Under the pieces are notes generated by a model that saw only the letters and a program-made list of their open reading frames with translations, was not told the DNA's origin and did not search any database. A stretch of DNA of 64,000 nt from Sisyra terminalis (taxonomy: Eukaryota; Arthropoda; Insecta; Neuroptera; Sisyridae), in NCBI GenBank assembly GCA_958496175.1, contig OY292276.1, positions 37,282,449 through 37,346,448 of the forward strand, read 5' to 3'. The translations under genes and the position numbers were made by a program. How positions within the stretch are numbered: the stretch's first letter is position 1; each line of letters opens with the position of its first letter. Below, piece by piece: positions 51,301-63,975 of this stretch.

Positions 51301-51742
51301 ATGTTGCAGGTTACTAAAGGAGGTATTTTTAAAGTTTCCCAAAAATGTTTCAATTCAATTATTTTCTTTAAATTCAGAATCAAAGGAAAAATTTAAAGAG
51401 AACCTAATACTGATAACACTTCACTATTTTCTTAAGCTGAAATTAAATATTCAAAAGTTTTTTTTTAGTTTTATAAATCAGTATCAATGTGTAGAGTTGG
51501 CAAATTGTAAAATAACAAATAAGTAGTTATTGTGGTTGAATAATAATTGATAAGTAACTATAATTTGGAAAAAATAGTGACAATTAGTACCTAATAGGTG
51601 AGTAATTTAAGTAAGATAGTAAATTTTACATGTTAGCGCAAAGGAATACTTATATAATGTCTTTATTAATATGTAATATAATATAAACATTTATAGTTTA
51701 TTATTGAAAGGATAAATAAAACTCATTTTTTTTTATTTACAG
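48317..51742. other. Gene desert
   Basis: Nothing convincing. Open frames such as 48,768-49,085 (105 codons, ATG start) and 51,116-51,526 (136 codons, no ATG) resemble no family. Around 51,055-51,180 the sequence TATATATAAAAATTAATCG with CGTTTGTTC and GCATAGCG words looks like the start of an interspersed repeat of the Helitron/TATATATAAA kind. Confidence 0.3.
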
Positions 51743-51873
51743 CTAATATAATAGACACTGGCAGAACAACGTCTGTCGGGTTCAGTTAGTGATTAATAAA
51801 TTCATGGAAATTTTAAAAAGTTTTGTCATTAAAAAAAACAACGTGAAACTCATCCTTAAGCGAATATCATATG
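51743..51873 (+). other. Candidate 5' exon with start codon
   Basis: Bounded by a strong acceptor (TTTTTTATTTACAG) and a strong donor (ATATG then GTAAGT). All frames are stopped in the first half, but from ATG at 51,804 the frame stays open to the donor, giving 23 codons (start MEILKSFVIKKNN) and phase 1. This is the shape of an exon carrying the end of a 5' UTR and a start codon. Its phase would fit the exon at 60,026-60,114. No homologue recognised. Confidence 0.3.
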
Positions 51874-53933
51874 GTAAGTTTTTGCATGTATGACGTTTTA
51901 AACAAGGCCTTTATAATACATAGTTTGTATTTAATACATACATACATTGTTAGTTTATTAATTTTAAATTAAATATAATTTTAGTAATGCTGGAGGTACT
52001 GAATGTCTACTTAAAAAATATTATTACGATATTTAAATTTCGAATAAATCATAAACAATAACAGCTTTTATGGTACAAATATGTGCATAATAAAACATAT
52101 CTTCTTTCAATAATAATATTAAATTCTTACCTAGAGCGTCCATGAAAAATAAGGGAACTGTTTTTATAGAACAATATAACAGTAGGCTTTCGAAATAATT
52201 GGAAGCTGAAGGAATTACTAAAACAATTTAAATTACTTTGAAATATATTTTCGGAGTCACTAAATTCAAAAAAATTTAAATGAAAACTAGCTAACCCGGC
52301 AGACGTTGTCTTTTTAAAGCCAATTTTGTGTATTTTTAATAATAGTATCGGCGGGAAATTTTTAAATAATACCTTACGAAAAATGAATTCCATTACTTGT
52401 AAAAATACTTTAAAATAGATTTTGATTATCTACCTTATACATGTGCTAATTTCGCAGCCGGATCATGTACTGTAAGGAAAAGTTTAAAATTATTGTTTTC
52501 TACAATCTGTGTACTTTAGATCAAAATTTATTCCCGAAAAAATTGGACGTCTTAGACCATGGGCGCCTACAGAAAACTTTTTAAGTGGAAGCAAAATATT
52601 TTTTGTAATGTTTTAATGTAGTTTTAATTTACTGTAGCGTATTTATATGGTGAATGAACGGACATGACACTGTAGCTATAAAGGACATACTGTAGCAACA
52701 ATTCTTTGTGGAACGCACCCATGGTGATTTAAAATAAAAGTAACATTATTTGACTATTTTCCATCAATCCCCCATGGACGCCTATGTCTCAGACTGAATA
52801 AATTGTTCAGTTTTTGATTTGCTGAAATATTTTTAACTACTAAGAGGAGTTTTGGTAATCTACGAAAATTATCGAACTAAATGATATTTCTCTTTCAATA
52901 TTACTTATTAATCTATTTCAAGGGGCCAACACTAAATAAAACTTCAAATTTCTTATTATTTTGCATTAAATTAATTCAAATTAATCGGAATCAAATATTG
53001 TATTATTTACGACTATGATATGTAAAGTTAGCTGATGAAGCAAAGAAGAGATAATTAACTTTATTTATCTTAGTATCCATTTCGTTCTAATTTTATCTAC
53101 ATAATTCTTGTGTAGTTACTTACAAACATGTTGAAATATTTTCTAATCGTTAATTTTAGAAAAAAAAATCTATGCATAAGTATATATGTAGGTATAGGTA
53201 TATTTAACCACTTTAGGAGTAGGAAAACGAAATTCAGTCAATAACTGGATTAGTAAAATTATGTTCTGACAAGTGTACCGAGTGTGGTCACGTTTTTGAT
53301 AAAACGAAGTCTAGCAAATGTGCTTAGTGAAAAAAAATGTTGCGATTGATACGCAAAGGTACCTACTTACAAGCTTTTTCAATATCATCAAAGATACACA
53401 AATCTTTCTTATCACCGTTAAATGTAAACAGATAGATAAGTCAATCGCTACATTTGCAACAGTAATAAAGACATTAATTGGTCACGCGAATTTAATACAG
53501 AACAGAATGTTGGCGTATGTGTTTGATATGCGTTTGTGCGGAATTGGAGGAGACAATAAATAAGCGTTTGATGGACGGCGATCACCTTAAGCCGGGCGGA
53601 CCGGTTCAAGAAGAAATGACTTTTATATAAAATTGATTTTGACGCTATGTGACAGCTCCGACTAGATGAAATAGCCAATGGATCAATGCACACGCCACGG
53701 AAATATTTTATAATTGTGAAAACTTAAATGCGTTTTATATGTAAAACTCACCATATTTACTACTACTTACATTTTCCTTATCTTTTATGTTTCTCATGTT
53801 AGATTGTCAATAGAAAAATACATATTTTATGAACCTCTCTTCGTTTTGTTCTATTATTGATAGCTTTACATTTCACTATTTTCTTAGAATAGAGATATCT
53901 TTTGAAGACATCAATGCCGAAATTTGTATCACA

Positions 53934-53935
<2 letters not shown>
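51874..53935. other. Gene desert with repeat fragments
   Basis: Includes a Helitron-type terminus at 52,287. CCATGGGCGCCTA near 52,558 and CCATGGACGCCTA near 52,772 are a short direct repeat. A less AT-rich patch at 53,500-53,700 has no good open frame and could be regulatory. Confidence 0.3.
52287..52330 (-). mobile_element. Helitron-type 3' terminus
   Basis: On the minus strand the sequence reads GACAACGTCTGCCGGGTTAG followed by CTAG and then T, the CTRR-T ending of Helitrons, just like the complete element at 63,975. The 5' end of this copy was not found. Confidence 0.45.

Positions 53936-53986
<51 letters not shown>
53936..53986. repeat. AT dinucleotide microsatellite
   Basis: About 25 uninterrupted AT units, 51 bp. 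Confidence 0.95.
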
Positions 53987-53988
<2 letters not shown>

Positions 53989-56900
53989 TTAAAAGAATTT
54001 CTTCAAACAAAGACTACGGTTGTTATTAGAAAAACATTTTAACAATCGCTAAAATGTGATTTTTTATATTTTAAATAGAAGAATTAAGATAGAAAATGTA
54101 GCCAAATGTTAAAATGTTCTGATATTGAAATGAATTTAAATGAAAAATTTTATAAAATTAAAATAAGAAAGTCTCAAGAAGCAAATAAACTTTAGAAGCT
54201 TAAGTATTATTTTTTCTTGTAAAATAAAAAAAATGAATCCTAAGTTCCTTCATTAAACTGTCGTTTTGTATTCAATTAATATGGCATATATGTAGCCGAC
54301 ACACAAGAATTACCGATCGAAAAAATATAAAGAACTAGGCATTTTGTAAGAAGAAATGAAATCCCAGCGGAAACATTACATATACATTAGGTTTCTAACC
54401 ACTAAGACTAACATTAAGCAATTTCAAGCGTAGAACTTAATTCATCATTTATTATACTGTTTTTTGTAACTTCAATAATGTAGTTAAATACGGCAAGTTG
54501 TGTTAAGTCCAAGCGGTAAGTTTTTTTTTTACAAATTTTGTTTTTGCACCATCTGCCTCTTGGCAACAATTGCAATGTGTCACACTTTCAACACTCGTGG
54601 GTCAGTTGTGTCCAATGACACAATTAAGTATTCTAAGTATTATTATGGTATTATTAGTATTCTTAAATATAGTAAACGTAAAAACTAATAATAAGAGACA
54701 TCTCAACCAGGTTACATATTACTTAAAATCAGGTCTATCAGGTCAAGTACGGACACTCTTTTGAGACGCTTATCATCCGCATTGTTATCCAGCAGATTCA
54801 TTCTACTTCAAGTATTCTACTTGAAAAACTCGGGGTGTGCACAACTACTCAGTTCTCCAACCACATTATTCGTTAGACATGGCAAATTTAAGCCATATAA
54901 GTCGATGGATTTTATAGATGTAATCACATTACTGAAATAGAGCTTCAGATATTATCAGATATTTTACATTTATTATAATAAGTACATTCAAAGAAATTAT
55001 AGGAATTTATTTTAAATTGACGTAGTAAAAAAAAGTCCCCCTTTCGCAACAATATTTATATATTGTTATATATTTTTATATATATTTTTTTTCTAAGTTT
55101 TTTAATCGATAAAGAACATTATAAGAATGAGGAAATTTTAATTTAAGTTTTGAAAAACTTGTATTTTGGCTGAAAAAAAATTTTAGTTTTGATGAACAGT
55201 AATAATCTGCACGATTATTGACATTTTTAACAATTTTTTATCAAGAAAAACATTATTAAACCCTTAGAATTTCTATCAACTTTTTCCTTAAGAATACAGG
55301 TTGTGCAAATAGTAAATTATTTAAATCATTAACAAATTATTTAAACAACTCTTCCCTTTGTGTTAAGTACATTTGCCATAGAAAAATGTCCATATGATTT
55401 TGAAGTTTCATATTGTTAGATCATACCAGGTCAATAAGAGATCGTTTAAGGCATTATGAATTTAACGATTTTTTTGTATTTTTAAAAAAATACTTCTTAA
55501 ATTTTATCAAGCAAAATTAAAAATGAACATCTACATTATGTTTTGATATTAGTTTAAAGCATTTGAAACTATTTTTAGATTATGTGCGTTAGGTCTATTT
55601 TACATTTAAAGTCTAATTCTACGATTCCTCGAATATATGATCTACCTTGAAAATAAAAACTGCCATAAAATTCAGGAATATCTTTGCTATAAGACCCATC
55701 TTCCTATTAAATAAAAAAAAAATTTTGTTTAAAAACTAATGTATTTATTGACTTATTGTTGGCTGTGTACAAAACATATACAGTAAAGATAATAACTACT
55801 AAACAAGATTGAATTTAATTATGTCATGCATTTGAAAATATTTTCCGATTTTAACAATAGAATAAAAAATATCTTTAGTAAAAAAACATTAAAATTTTCA
55901 ATCAAATAAAGTTAACTACAACTTAGCCTTGAATTACTTTGAGAAAAGTGTATTTATCTAAAAACGCTGAGGAACCTTTTTTAGAGAGAACATTTAAATG
56001 CCTTCACGGATGTATGAAATTTTACTTGGAATATTAATTCGCATATTCCTCGAACTTATCACTCTTCGACGTTCACTTGATTTTGTGCTTGCAAAAATTT
56101 TTGTTTGGTAAATAATGCAAAAGGGAAGAAGATCTCAAATAAGTATTGGTTCAGTTATTCACATCAAAAGATTAAATATTTTTCGAAAGTGAGATATACA
56201 AATTGCACTCATTTTTATAAAGTTGATTGATGATAAGAAAAGTTTGTTTTCTGTTTTATTCCAAAAACGGGCAGAACTTTCCGGTAGACCGTAAATATCT
56301 ATATTTTCAAAAATTGTATAATGTAATTTGAATTTCATTACTACTTTAAATTTTTCAGTCAATTAGTTTCAATATTAATATTGTAAGGAATTCGAAGTTG
56401 ATAAATTATTTTACTCGAAAACAAATTTATGAAAAAGTTACTAATAAATAATGAAGAGAATCAGTAATTAATGGAAACCTTATAAAACACTAGGTAAGTG
56501 GTATATGGTGCTATGGCGCAGTAAAAAGTAAGATATCGCGTTACGATTTTTACGAAAATAAAAATCAAATAAGTAGGTTTAACATACTCAAATATTTAAC
56601 TAAGTCGGATTTCTTTGGACTACTTTTGATAATGAAACTGATCATTAACCTTGCATTGATGACAGATGTTTCATTAATATTATTATTTATAACGTACTAG
56701 AAATTTAACTTTTGTAATTCAATACAAAAGAATATTGAAAATTTGCATACGTCATATTTTCAATTTTTTTTTGCTTTGCGAACAATACAAAAAAAATGAA
56801 AATATTATAAATTTTGCTTGGTCTGTGCGCAATGATTTTCCGCTCATTTCCCAAAAAAAAAAAAATGATAAAAAAATCTATTAACCCACCAAATTTTTTG

Positions 56901-59900
56901 TTTAATATTATATTTTGATTGCCTTGACATTGAAAAAGGAGGAAATTTAGTACAGTTATAATTTGCTGTGGTCTAACATCTGCGTTTCTTATTTTTGTTC
57001 AATAAAAATAAATGACGAAATCCTTTTCTAAGAATTTTTTTCTTCATATCATGTCATAGTTTGATTGTCTTGCTCATCAATAATAATCCTTAAATCGATT
57101 ATAATGATCGATTCGTTTCAATAAAAACGAACATTTCCAATTTATAATGTCGAGAGGAGATAATGCTTTTGTATTTGCTTGAAAACAATGCTTAAGTATG
57201 CGGTTTGTGGGCAGCACGAGCCACCGTTGTCAGTTTATATGTAAATGACGCTATTATTGTTGCGAGGGATGAAATAAACACGCGTGCTGCACAATTGTTT
57301 TCGAATTCTTTTGAGCAAAATATGTCTTCCAGCCATCATGCAATATTTGTGCACCCCAAATGCGCCACTTAATAATATTTTAATGTATTTCTAAGATTTA
57401 TGCTTTCAACATTTTTGCACATCATTTATAATTTTGCATCTTATGCAAATTAATATTTCTTAAGAGTTTCGATACTTTGTATCATTCTTTTTTGATTTCC
57501 GTCAAAAATGTACCCATATATAATAATCCTTTTACAAAGAAAGAATTTCAAGAGAAATACAAAATAATTTGCTTTCAAAGGAATTTTAATACTTTTTTCA
57601 AAAGATTCAATACATTCTTAATTGTTGAAACTACTTATATTTGAAAACAAATTCAAATTATCTAATTGTAATAAAAAAAATCCAATTCACGATGACTTGA
57701 ATATTAACACATTGTCCCGAGACAACATATTATAGATTTGGAACGATACCGTAAGCAAAACAACCAAATCCCAAATGCAGTTTTTACCGTTATATGCAAA
57801 AAGCCGAAACCAAGGTCGAAATGAGTGATTTACATAAAATACAGTCAAAAATATGTGAAAAGTGCACCACCGCAAAGCACTACTGTGTCCAAAATTCTCT
57901 AACGGTATCATTATCTGTGATTATCGGTAAAATACTTGTAGGTATATAGCGGGGTGATTTAGACTTTAGACCGCTTATAAAGTGTGCAATATGGAAATCA
58001 AAGCCCAATAGACCCGGTACGGTTAGCTTAAATACCCTACAAACAGCATTCATCTCATCTGTTCTTTATGGCCTACAACTCTAAAAATAAAGCATATAAA
58101 ATATAATGAGATAATAAGATAAAACTGATACTTATTATAAAAATAAATTGTGAATGCGCTCATTTCTTTTTAATAGCAATTTATAGAATATGTAGCCACT
58201 CATATGTCTTGGATGTAAATAAATATTATAATTTCTTATTTTTTAGCATAAAAATAATTGGTTGTACAATATAAAACTATTTATAAACTAAAAAAGAGAT
58301 GTGTTCTTTTATTTTTTATTTGCTTTAAGTTTATATAAATAAATCAACGTATTTCGTAATAAATCTTTGATTTATTGATTTTATTAATAAAAAAATAGTA
58401 TAACTTTATTTTATATAACAATTGCAACAATAAACATTAAATAATTGGTTTAAGCTCTTTAATTTGTACTTTTAAACATTTAAAATTGAGTAAAATCGAC
58501 ACAACGTTATATTGGTAATGGAGATATCAATGAACGCAAAGGAACGAAACCCGGTTTAATATAAAGAATAAAAAGCAATTGAGCCACTCGTAATAGGCAA
58601 TTGAGTCACAGAAATGGAAAAATGTGTTTAAATTTTTGCAGCGTTATTAAATTATGCTAGAATTATTGTTATCATTAGAGTGGTTGGAAATATTTTGAAA
58701 TATTTACGGTGGTTTGGAAAATTTCGTTATAGGTACTACCTATTTTATTAATACTACCTAAATTAAATATTATTCTTGCACAGTTGTTAATTTAGTACGA
58801 TCAAATATGATCAAAGTTTTTGAAGTTAGACGATAAAATATACGTTGTTTACTGTTGTTTTCATTGGCAAAAGGAAAAAGTTATTCAACTGGATTTTTTT
58901 TTATGAATAGTTGCATTTTTGGAGAAAAAATTAATGATTATCAAGTATTCTTCTTTTTAATCCACCATCTCCGAATACCAATCGTTGTTTAGATCAACAA
59001 TTTTAGATCATTTAGGACCAGTATTTTCACTTATAGATAGTTAGACCATATCCTTAAGATGACTATTTAATAGATTAAAACGTACCTGTTAAATAAATCC
59101 TACACATTCATCTAATACATATCACTATTTGAAGGTGAAAATACGCATGTTTTTTCTATCCTTCGGGTAAAATTTTATCAGGAAGATAAATGCCATGCAA
59201 TAGGCCTAAAAATGCTAGCCTTAAGTACAGTTGATTAAAAAAAAAAGACGAAAAGGAACTATAAAAGTGAGAAAAGTTATCCAATGCTGGTCATAAATTA
59301 AAATAAATACATACATTGTTGACCTAAAATCTTATGAAACAATTATTACTAAATTTTGTCGCAGAAGCTCCTTTTTGATTTTTATATGTATTATAAATAA
59401 TTAAAAATATATTTTTTGAAAAAGCTTTTCCTAGGGAGCAAAGTACATAGGTAAAGTATGCATAAAGTGCCTACGGATAGAATCTATATTAATATATAGA
59501 TTCTTCCATATCGTTTTATTTATGGTACTCTAGATGCAGTTACTATGAGCTTTCTTTAAATTATTATCTTTTCTGAGGCAGTTGAAGTTGATACTTCACC
59601 TAAGATATTTTGATTTCTAAGTTATTAGTTTTTGCATATAACAAAAATTTAGTAAAATTATTAGAAATGTCCAAGTTATACCTTAAATTAATTGTTTGGC
59701 TAATTTTTATTAAAATATTGTAATTTATCTTAATTTATCGTACCAAAAATAAATTCTTAAAGCTCTCAAGGTACCTCAAAACTCACGCAAATATTTTTGT
59801 ATAGTATTTAAACATTAGATTCATGTTTTTGTTCTAAGTCTGGAGATTTGTCCTTTAAGGGCTAATAATTAAGTATTTATAATTGTTTGCAATAAAAAAT

Positions 59901-60021
59901 TTCATTAGTCTTGTTCACTTTTAAAACATTAAAATAAACGGGTGTGTACATTATAATTATTGGCAGACAAATAGAAATTTTATTGCTTCTTTATTATTGA
60001 ATTATTAAAATATTTTACAAG
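53987..60021. other. Gene desert
   Basis: AT-rich. A fragment of MITE family 1 lies near 55,915-56,000 (GCCTTGAATTACTTTGAGAA and the following words match 24,610-24,690). A less AT-rich patch at 57,190-57,360 followed by an octamer-like ATGCAAATTAAT near 57,443 could be regulatory. No gene is visible. Confidence 0.35.
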
Positions 60022-60114
60022 GCAGAGAGAGGTTCTTCAGTGGCTGGAGGCATTCTGCGTAAAATTACTATAAATCGTGAAGAAGACAAAAGTGGCGGTG
60101 GCGGCAGCCCTTAG
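60022..60114 (+). other. Candidate terminal coding exon
   Basis: After AATATTTTACAAG the frame reads AERGSSVAGGILRKITINRE, then an acidic-basic stretch, a run of four glycines, S, P and a stop at 60,112-60,114. The residue mix and the rise in GC here look like a true protein C-terminus. An alternative acceptor four bases later (GGCAG) would give phase 1, matching the donor of the exon at 51,743-51,873. The protein family is unknown. The other exons could also lie outside the window. Confidence 0.35.
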
Positions 60115-62041
60115 TTGGTACCGATGCAACGAAATGCCTGAAAATACAGACGTCGTTCGCGCACATTATAATCAGATATAATATCTTAATAATATTGTTT
60201 AAAAAAATTAAAAATCTGTATCAGAACGAGCAATATTAACGTCCATTTATCAATTGATCTAGAGATGCCGTGGACCTACGTTTTCTAGAACAAGAATTCT
60301 AGTGCTTTTAGCAACCACGGCCGAAATGAAATGTTCCATTCGGGGCGTTGTTCGATCGGTGTGTTTTTAATCTTGTTAACATCTTGTTTAAGTTGAACTG
60401 TCATAAACAAATACAGTGCACGTGTACTATGTTATTATTGTATTGATACAGCGACATTAAATTATGTATCACGACAAGATAGCGCCTACGTCTTTTTGTT
60501 CATCCCAATAACGGAGGCTATTTTTCTTCACAGTCATATTTACTGATTTTTTTTCTTTTTCCTCAAACATTTTATACATAACATAAATCTAAGAACTGAC
60601 CTCTCCAATTGAATTTCCGATTTCTATAACATAGATATGTGGTAGATTAAAACATTATGCATGCTATATTGAAAAAAAATTGAAAGTAGGTAGAAATAGA
60701 ACTTTCAAATAACAAAGAAAAAAATCCCATGCTGCAGCTTCATACAACTTAATTCATTAATCCATTGGTCATTTAATATCTTAAAACATACCTTTCTCAT
60801 TTGAAAATAATGAAATACAATTTTTCAAAGATATGAAAATATATTAATTTTCAAAGTTTTCAATCCTTTTATTTAAAATACCTAACCCAATTAATCAGTT
60901 ATATTCTATGCAAAATTTATCTTCTTCTTCTTCATTGTTTTGGTGGTCTTTCCTAGGAGTTCCTCTGCGTAAAATAATGCAAAATGTATATTTTAAACTA
61001 AATATAATTTATCTTCGAATATATTTTTAATATCTTCTGGGATAATTTAGGAATAATTCAATTAATTACTATGAAGGTACATTTAATAGACCTTGTGGAC
61101 ATGATCTAAAAATATTTTTAATTTTTTTTCTTGAAAATGTTTTAATCTAATATCAATTTATAATGTAGCTGTTAATTTTTAACATTTCTTGATAAATTCA
61201 AAGAAATTTTCATCAAAAATGTAAAAAAAGCGTTAAATTCAAAAAACTTAAAACGAGCTTCTATTGGCCCAACATTAAAACTTCAAACTCCCATGGACGT
61301 TTTCCTATGACAAATACCATTTACCTATTTAAACACAAAGTGGAAGATTGCTTAAATCATTTAAACAATTTGGTAATGATTTAGACTATTTACAATCTAC
61401 ACAACTTCTATTCTCAAGGGAAAAAATGATAGTAACTTTTAGGGTATAAAAATATTTTTCAGGGTGAAAAATTATGAAAAATATCGAAATTTTGTAAATT
61501 GTTAATATTGTTATGGTAACCGCTTAATTTTTTTTTCTTGTAAAATATTGTTAAAATTATAGTGTTTTATGAAATTAGTTTTCGACAGGCTGAGGACATG
61601 TACGGGGTTTTTTCGATTTTCTCTCAATATTACAGACTATACTAAGGGTACTGAACTTTTAACAATTAAAACCTATGCACAAACTAAATCTATTTTTATG
61701 TATATTTTTAGATTTTTATACATTTTTATCTAACCCAAGTCGTGATAGACAATTTATGACTGGAAAATGGCTGGAGCGATTTTCATGATCTATGATTTGT
61801 TGAGTTTCATCGACGCCGGAATAGGGACCGTTTCAATTTGATTCTTGGATTTATTGAACTTGTGAGTTAAATATATTTTTTAATTTATATTTTGTGCGAG
61901 TTTTATTAACAAATCTTTCTGTGATAGTATTATTATTAAAGATGTCGCAATCTAAAAGATCTAATCTTTCCCATACGTCAATAAAATAATAGCAATCTTC
62001 TCTTTTTTTTTTGCTGATATTTGTAGAGTTGTGAGTGAAAT
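60115..62041. other. GC-richer island followed by AT-rich DNA
   Basis: The block 60,115-60,370 is less AT-rich and may be 3' UTR or a regulatory element. It contains the palindrome TTCTAGAACAAGAATTCTAG (60,278-60,302), whose TTC/GAA spacing resembles a heat-shock element. The remainder has no visible feature. Confidence 0.3.
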
Positions 62042-62640
62042 AGTGATTAGATTCCCAGAATATTTGTTTTCATAATTAGCAAATGCATAAAAAGTGTAAA
62101 GGGTAATAAAAGCATAGGAATTCTTTGTAAAATCCGAAACAGTATTTAATAACTACAATAAAATCAATATCACAGAAAATATTGTGGATACCAGGTTACA
62201 AAGCTGTAAATGGTAACTAAAGGAGCGACAAATTAATCACGGAAACATGTTTGAACTTTCAATCGCAATTTCAAAATCTGAAAAAAGATCAATATATGTA
62301 TAAAGAATTGAAGAGTGCACCAAAAGGAGAGAAACTATTTGTTCAAACAATTAATAGTACATTACACATCGTACGATGACTAAGACTAAGGTTCATACTA
62401 TTACATAGGAAGGATAAACATAATTACTAGAATAAAATGGTGTCAACGGTGGTAAGATTCCAGGAATATTTATTTTTGTATTTAGCAAATGCGTAAAGAG
62501 TAGCGAAAGAGTACAAATGATTAATAAATTAGAAACAGTATTAAATAACGCCAAAAAAACACAATCATCAATACATGTTTGTATTTTCACTCGTTATTTC
62601 AAAATATGAAAAAAAATCAATAGATATATGTACGATATAT
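62042..62640. repeat. Imperfect direct repeat, spacing about 410 bp
   Basis: The segment starting near 62,045 (AGATTCCCAGAATATTTGTT, AGCAAATGCATAAA, GAAACAGTATTTAATAAC) is repeated near 62,455 as AGATTCCAGGAATATTTATT, AGCAAATGCGTAAA and GAAACAGTATTAAATAAC, in the same order. It is a decayed tandem duplication, with no coding sequence. Confidence 0.65.
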
Positions 62641-62851
62641 GTCAATATATGTAGTTAGGTGGGTCACCTGAACTACGTGTTTAAGCGTCAAATGGTAAAA
62701 TCAAACGAATATTATGTTTAAGGTAGTACTGAAGAAAATTGAAACATTCCCAGTAAGCATCCAATCCTTGACTAATAGCAACTATAAAAGAAAATTGGCC
62801 AAAAATGTGCTTAAAAATGTTTCGTATGCATATGACTTTTTGTTTGTTAAA

Positions 62852-63975
62852 TCTATACTAATATATAAAATTCTTACGTCTGTCTGTACATTTCGATTTT
62901 GAACCCAATTTTAGGGTAAATATTTGTTTCAAGAGGCCCTTATTCCAAATTTAACATTTTAAAAATTTTTGTCTGTCTGTCTGTCTGTCTGTGTGTCCCG
63001 ATTTAACTAAAGAACGGAACAACCGAATTCAATGAACTTTGGTATTAAGATACAACACAATTTCCCACAGACTATAGACTACTTATTATTCCAAAAAAAT
63101 AATAAGGGAAGGTATTCCTTAGGGGTGAAAACATAAATTTTTACACTAGACATGTGAGTTATATATCATTGGAAAGGTAATTTAAAGTTAGAAAATAATC
63201 TGTAAAAATATTTTTAGTTGAACTGATAAAAAGCACAGTAAATTAAATTTAAATTTTGAAAAATTGTCTCTTTGCACTATAAACCTTTATATATATAACA
63301 CACATAGTTGATATTAATAGCGTAATGGCTTACGTATCTAACATTCTGATGCTCCTAATTATAAAGACGTGGGTTCGAATCTTACAGTAACCTTTTTTTT
63401 ATTTTATTTTTTTACAAAATTGTTGTAAACAGATCCTTAGAGTTCCTCAAAGAGGACATATTAACGAAAAAAAGTAATGGTAGTAGTAGTAGTAGTAGTA
63501 GTAATAATAATCATAATAGTAATAAAACTTAAAGAAAAAACATTTTTAAAACTGTGCATACATAAAATCCTGTATTTATAGATTCCCTTTGACTGATGTA
63601 ATTTTAATATTCGATGTATTCCTTTTAAGAAGTAGACATCTGATAAGAATTTTTTGTTTGAATATTCCTACCCTAAAAAAGTAAAAAGGGTCACTAAGTT
63701 TGTATGAGAAAATGTAGAGTTAATCAACAATCGAAATTTTGAATTTAATAAGTGTAATTAATAAATAAATAATTAATTAATAATTTTATTCTAAGTAACA
63801 GTTTATTAAATGTGTCTTTTTAAAGTCGACAAAATAGTATTTTTAAGTATGATTATGTTTTTCGTAAAAGAAATAAAAAAATAATAATTTTCATATGCCA
63901 CTTCAAAAAGCAAATTTAAAGAGAAAATATAATCTACACCTACGTTACGCAGACGAAGTCGCGGGGATCAGCTAG
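62852..63975 (+). mobile_element. Non-autonomous Helitron (1,124 bp)
   Basis: Begins TCTATACTAATATATAAAAT after an A (62,851) and ends in GGGATCAGCTAG before a T (63,976). This matches the 5'-TC...CTRR-3' ends and A/T insertion site of Helitrons, without target duplication. Just before the end, CGCAGAC-GAA-GTCGCG can form the expected short hairpin (one bulge). The interior has a GTCT/CTGT microsatellite (62,971-62,993), a TAG microsatellite (63,481-63,501) and a tRNA-like segment. No Rep/helicase coding sequence is present. Confidence 0.8.
63318..63392 (+). repeat. tRNA-like (Pol III box) segment inside the Helitron
   Basis: TAGCGTAATGGC (63,318-63,329) and GGTTCGAATCT (63,372-63,382) are spaced as A and B boxes. 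The order AATGGCTTACGTATCTAACA recalls arginine-type tRNAs. The stems do not close well, so this is probably a captured SINE or tRNA pseudogene. Confidence 0.5.

Noticed and set aside
51116..51526. 136-codon plus-strand open frame
   Set aside because: No ATG at its start, begins within repeat-like sequence, and composition matches the surrounding DNA.
62971..62993. CRISPR-like or satellite array from repeated GTCT units
   Set aside because: Simple tetranucleotide microsatellite without spacers.
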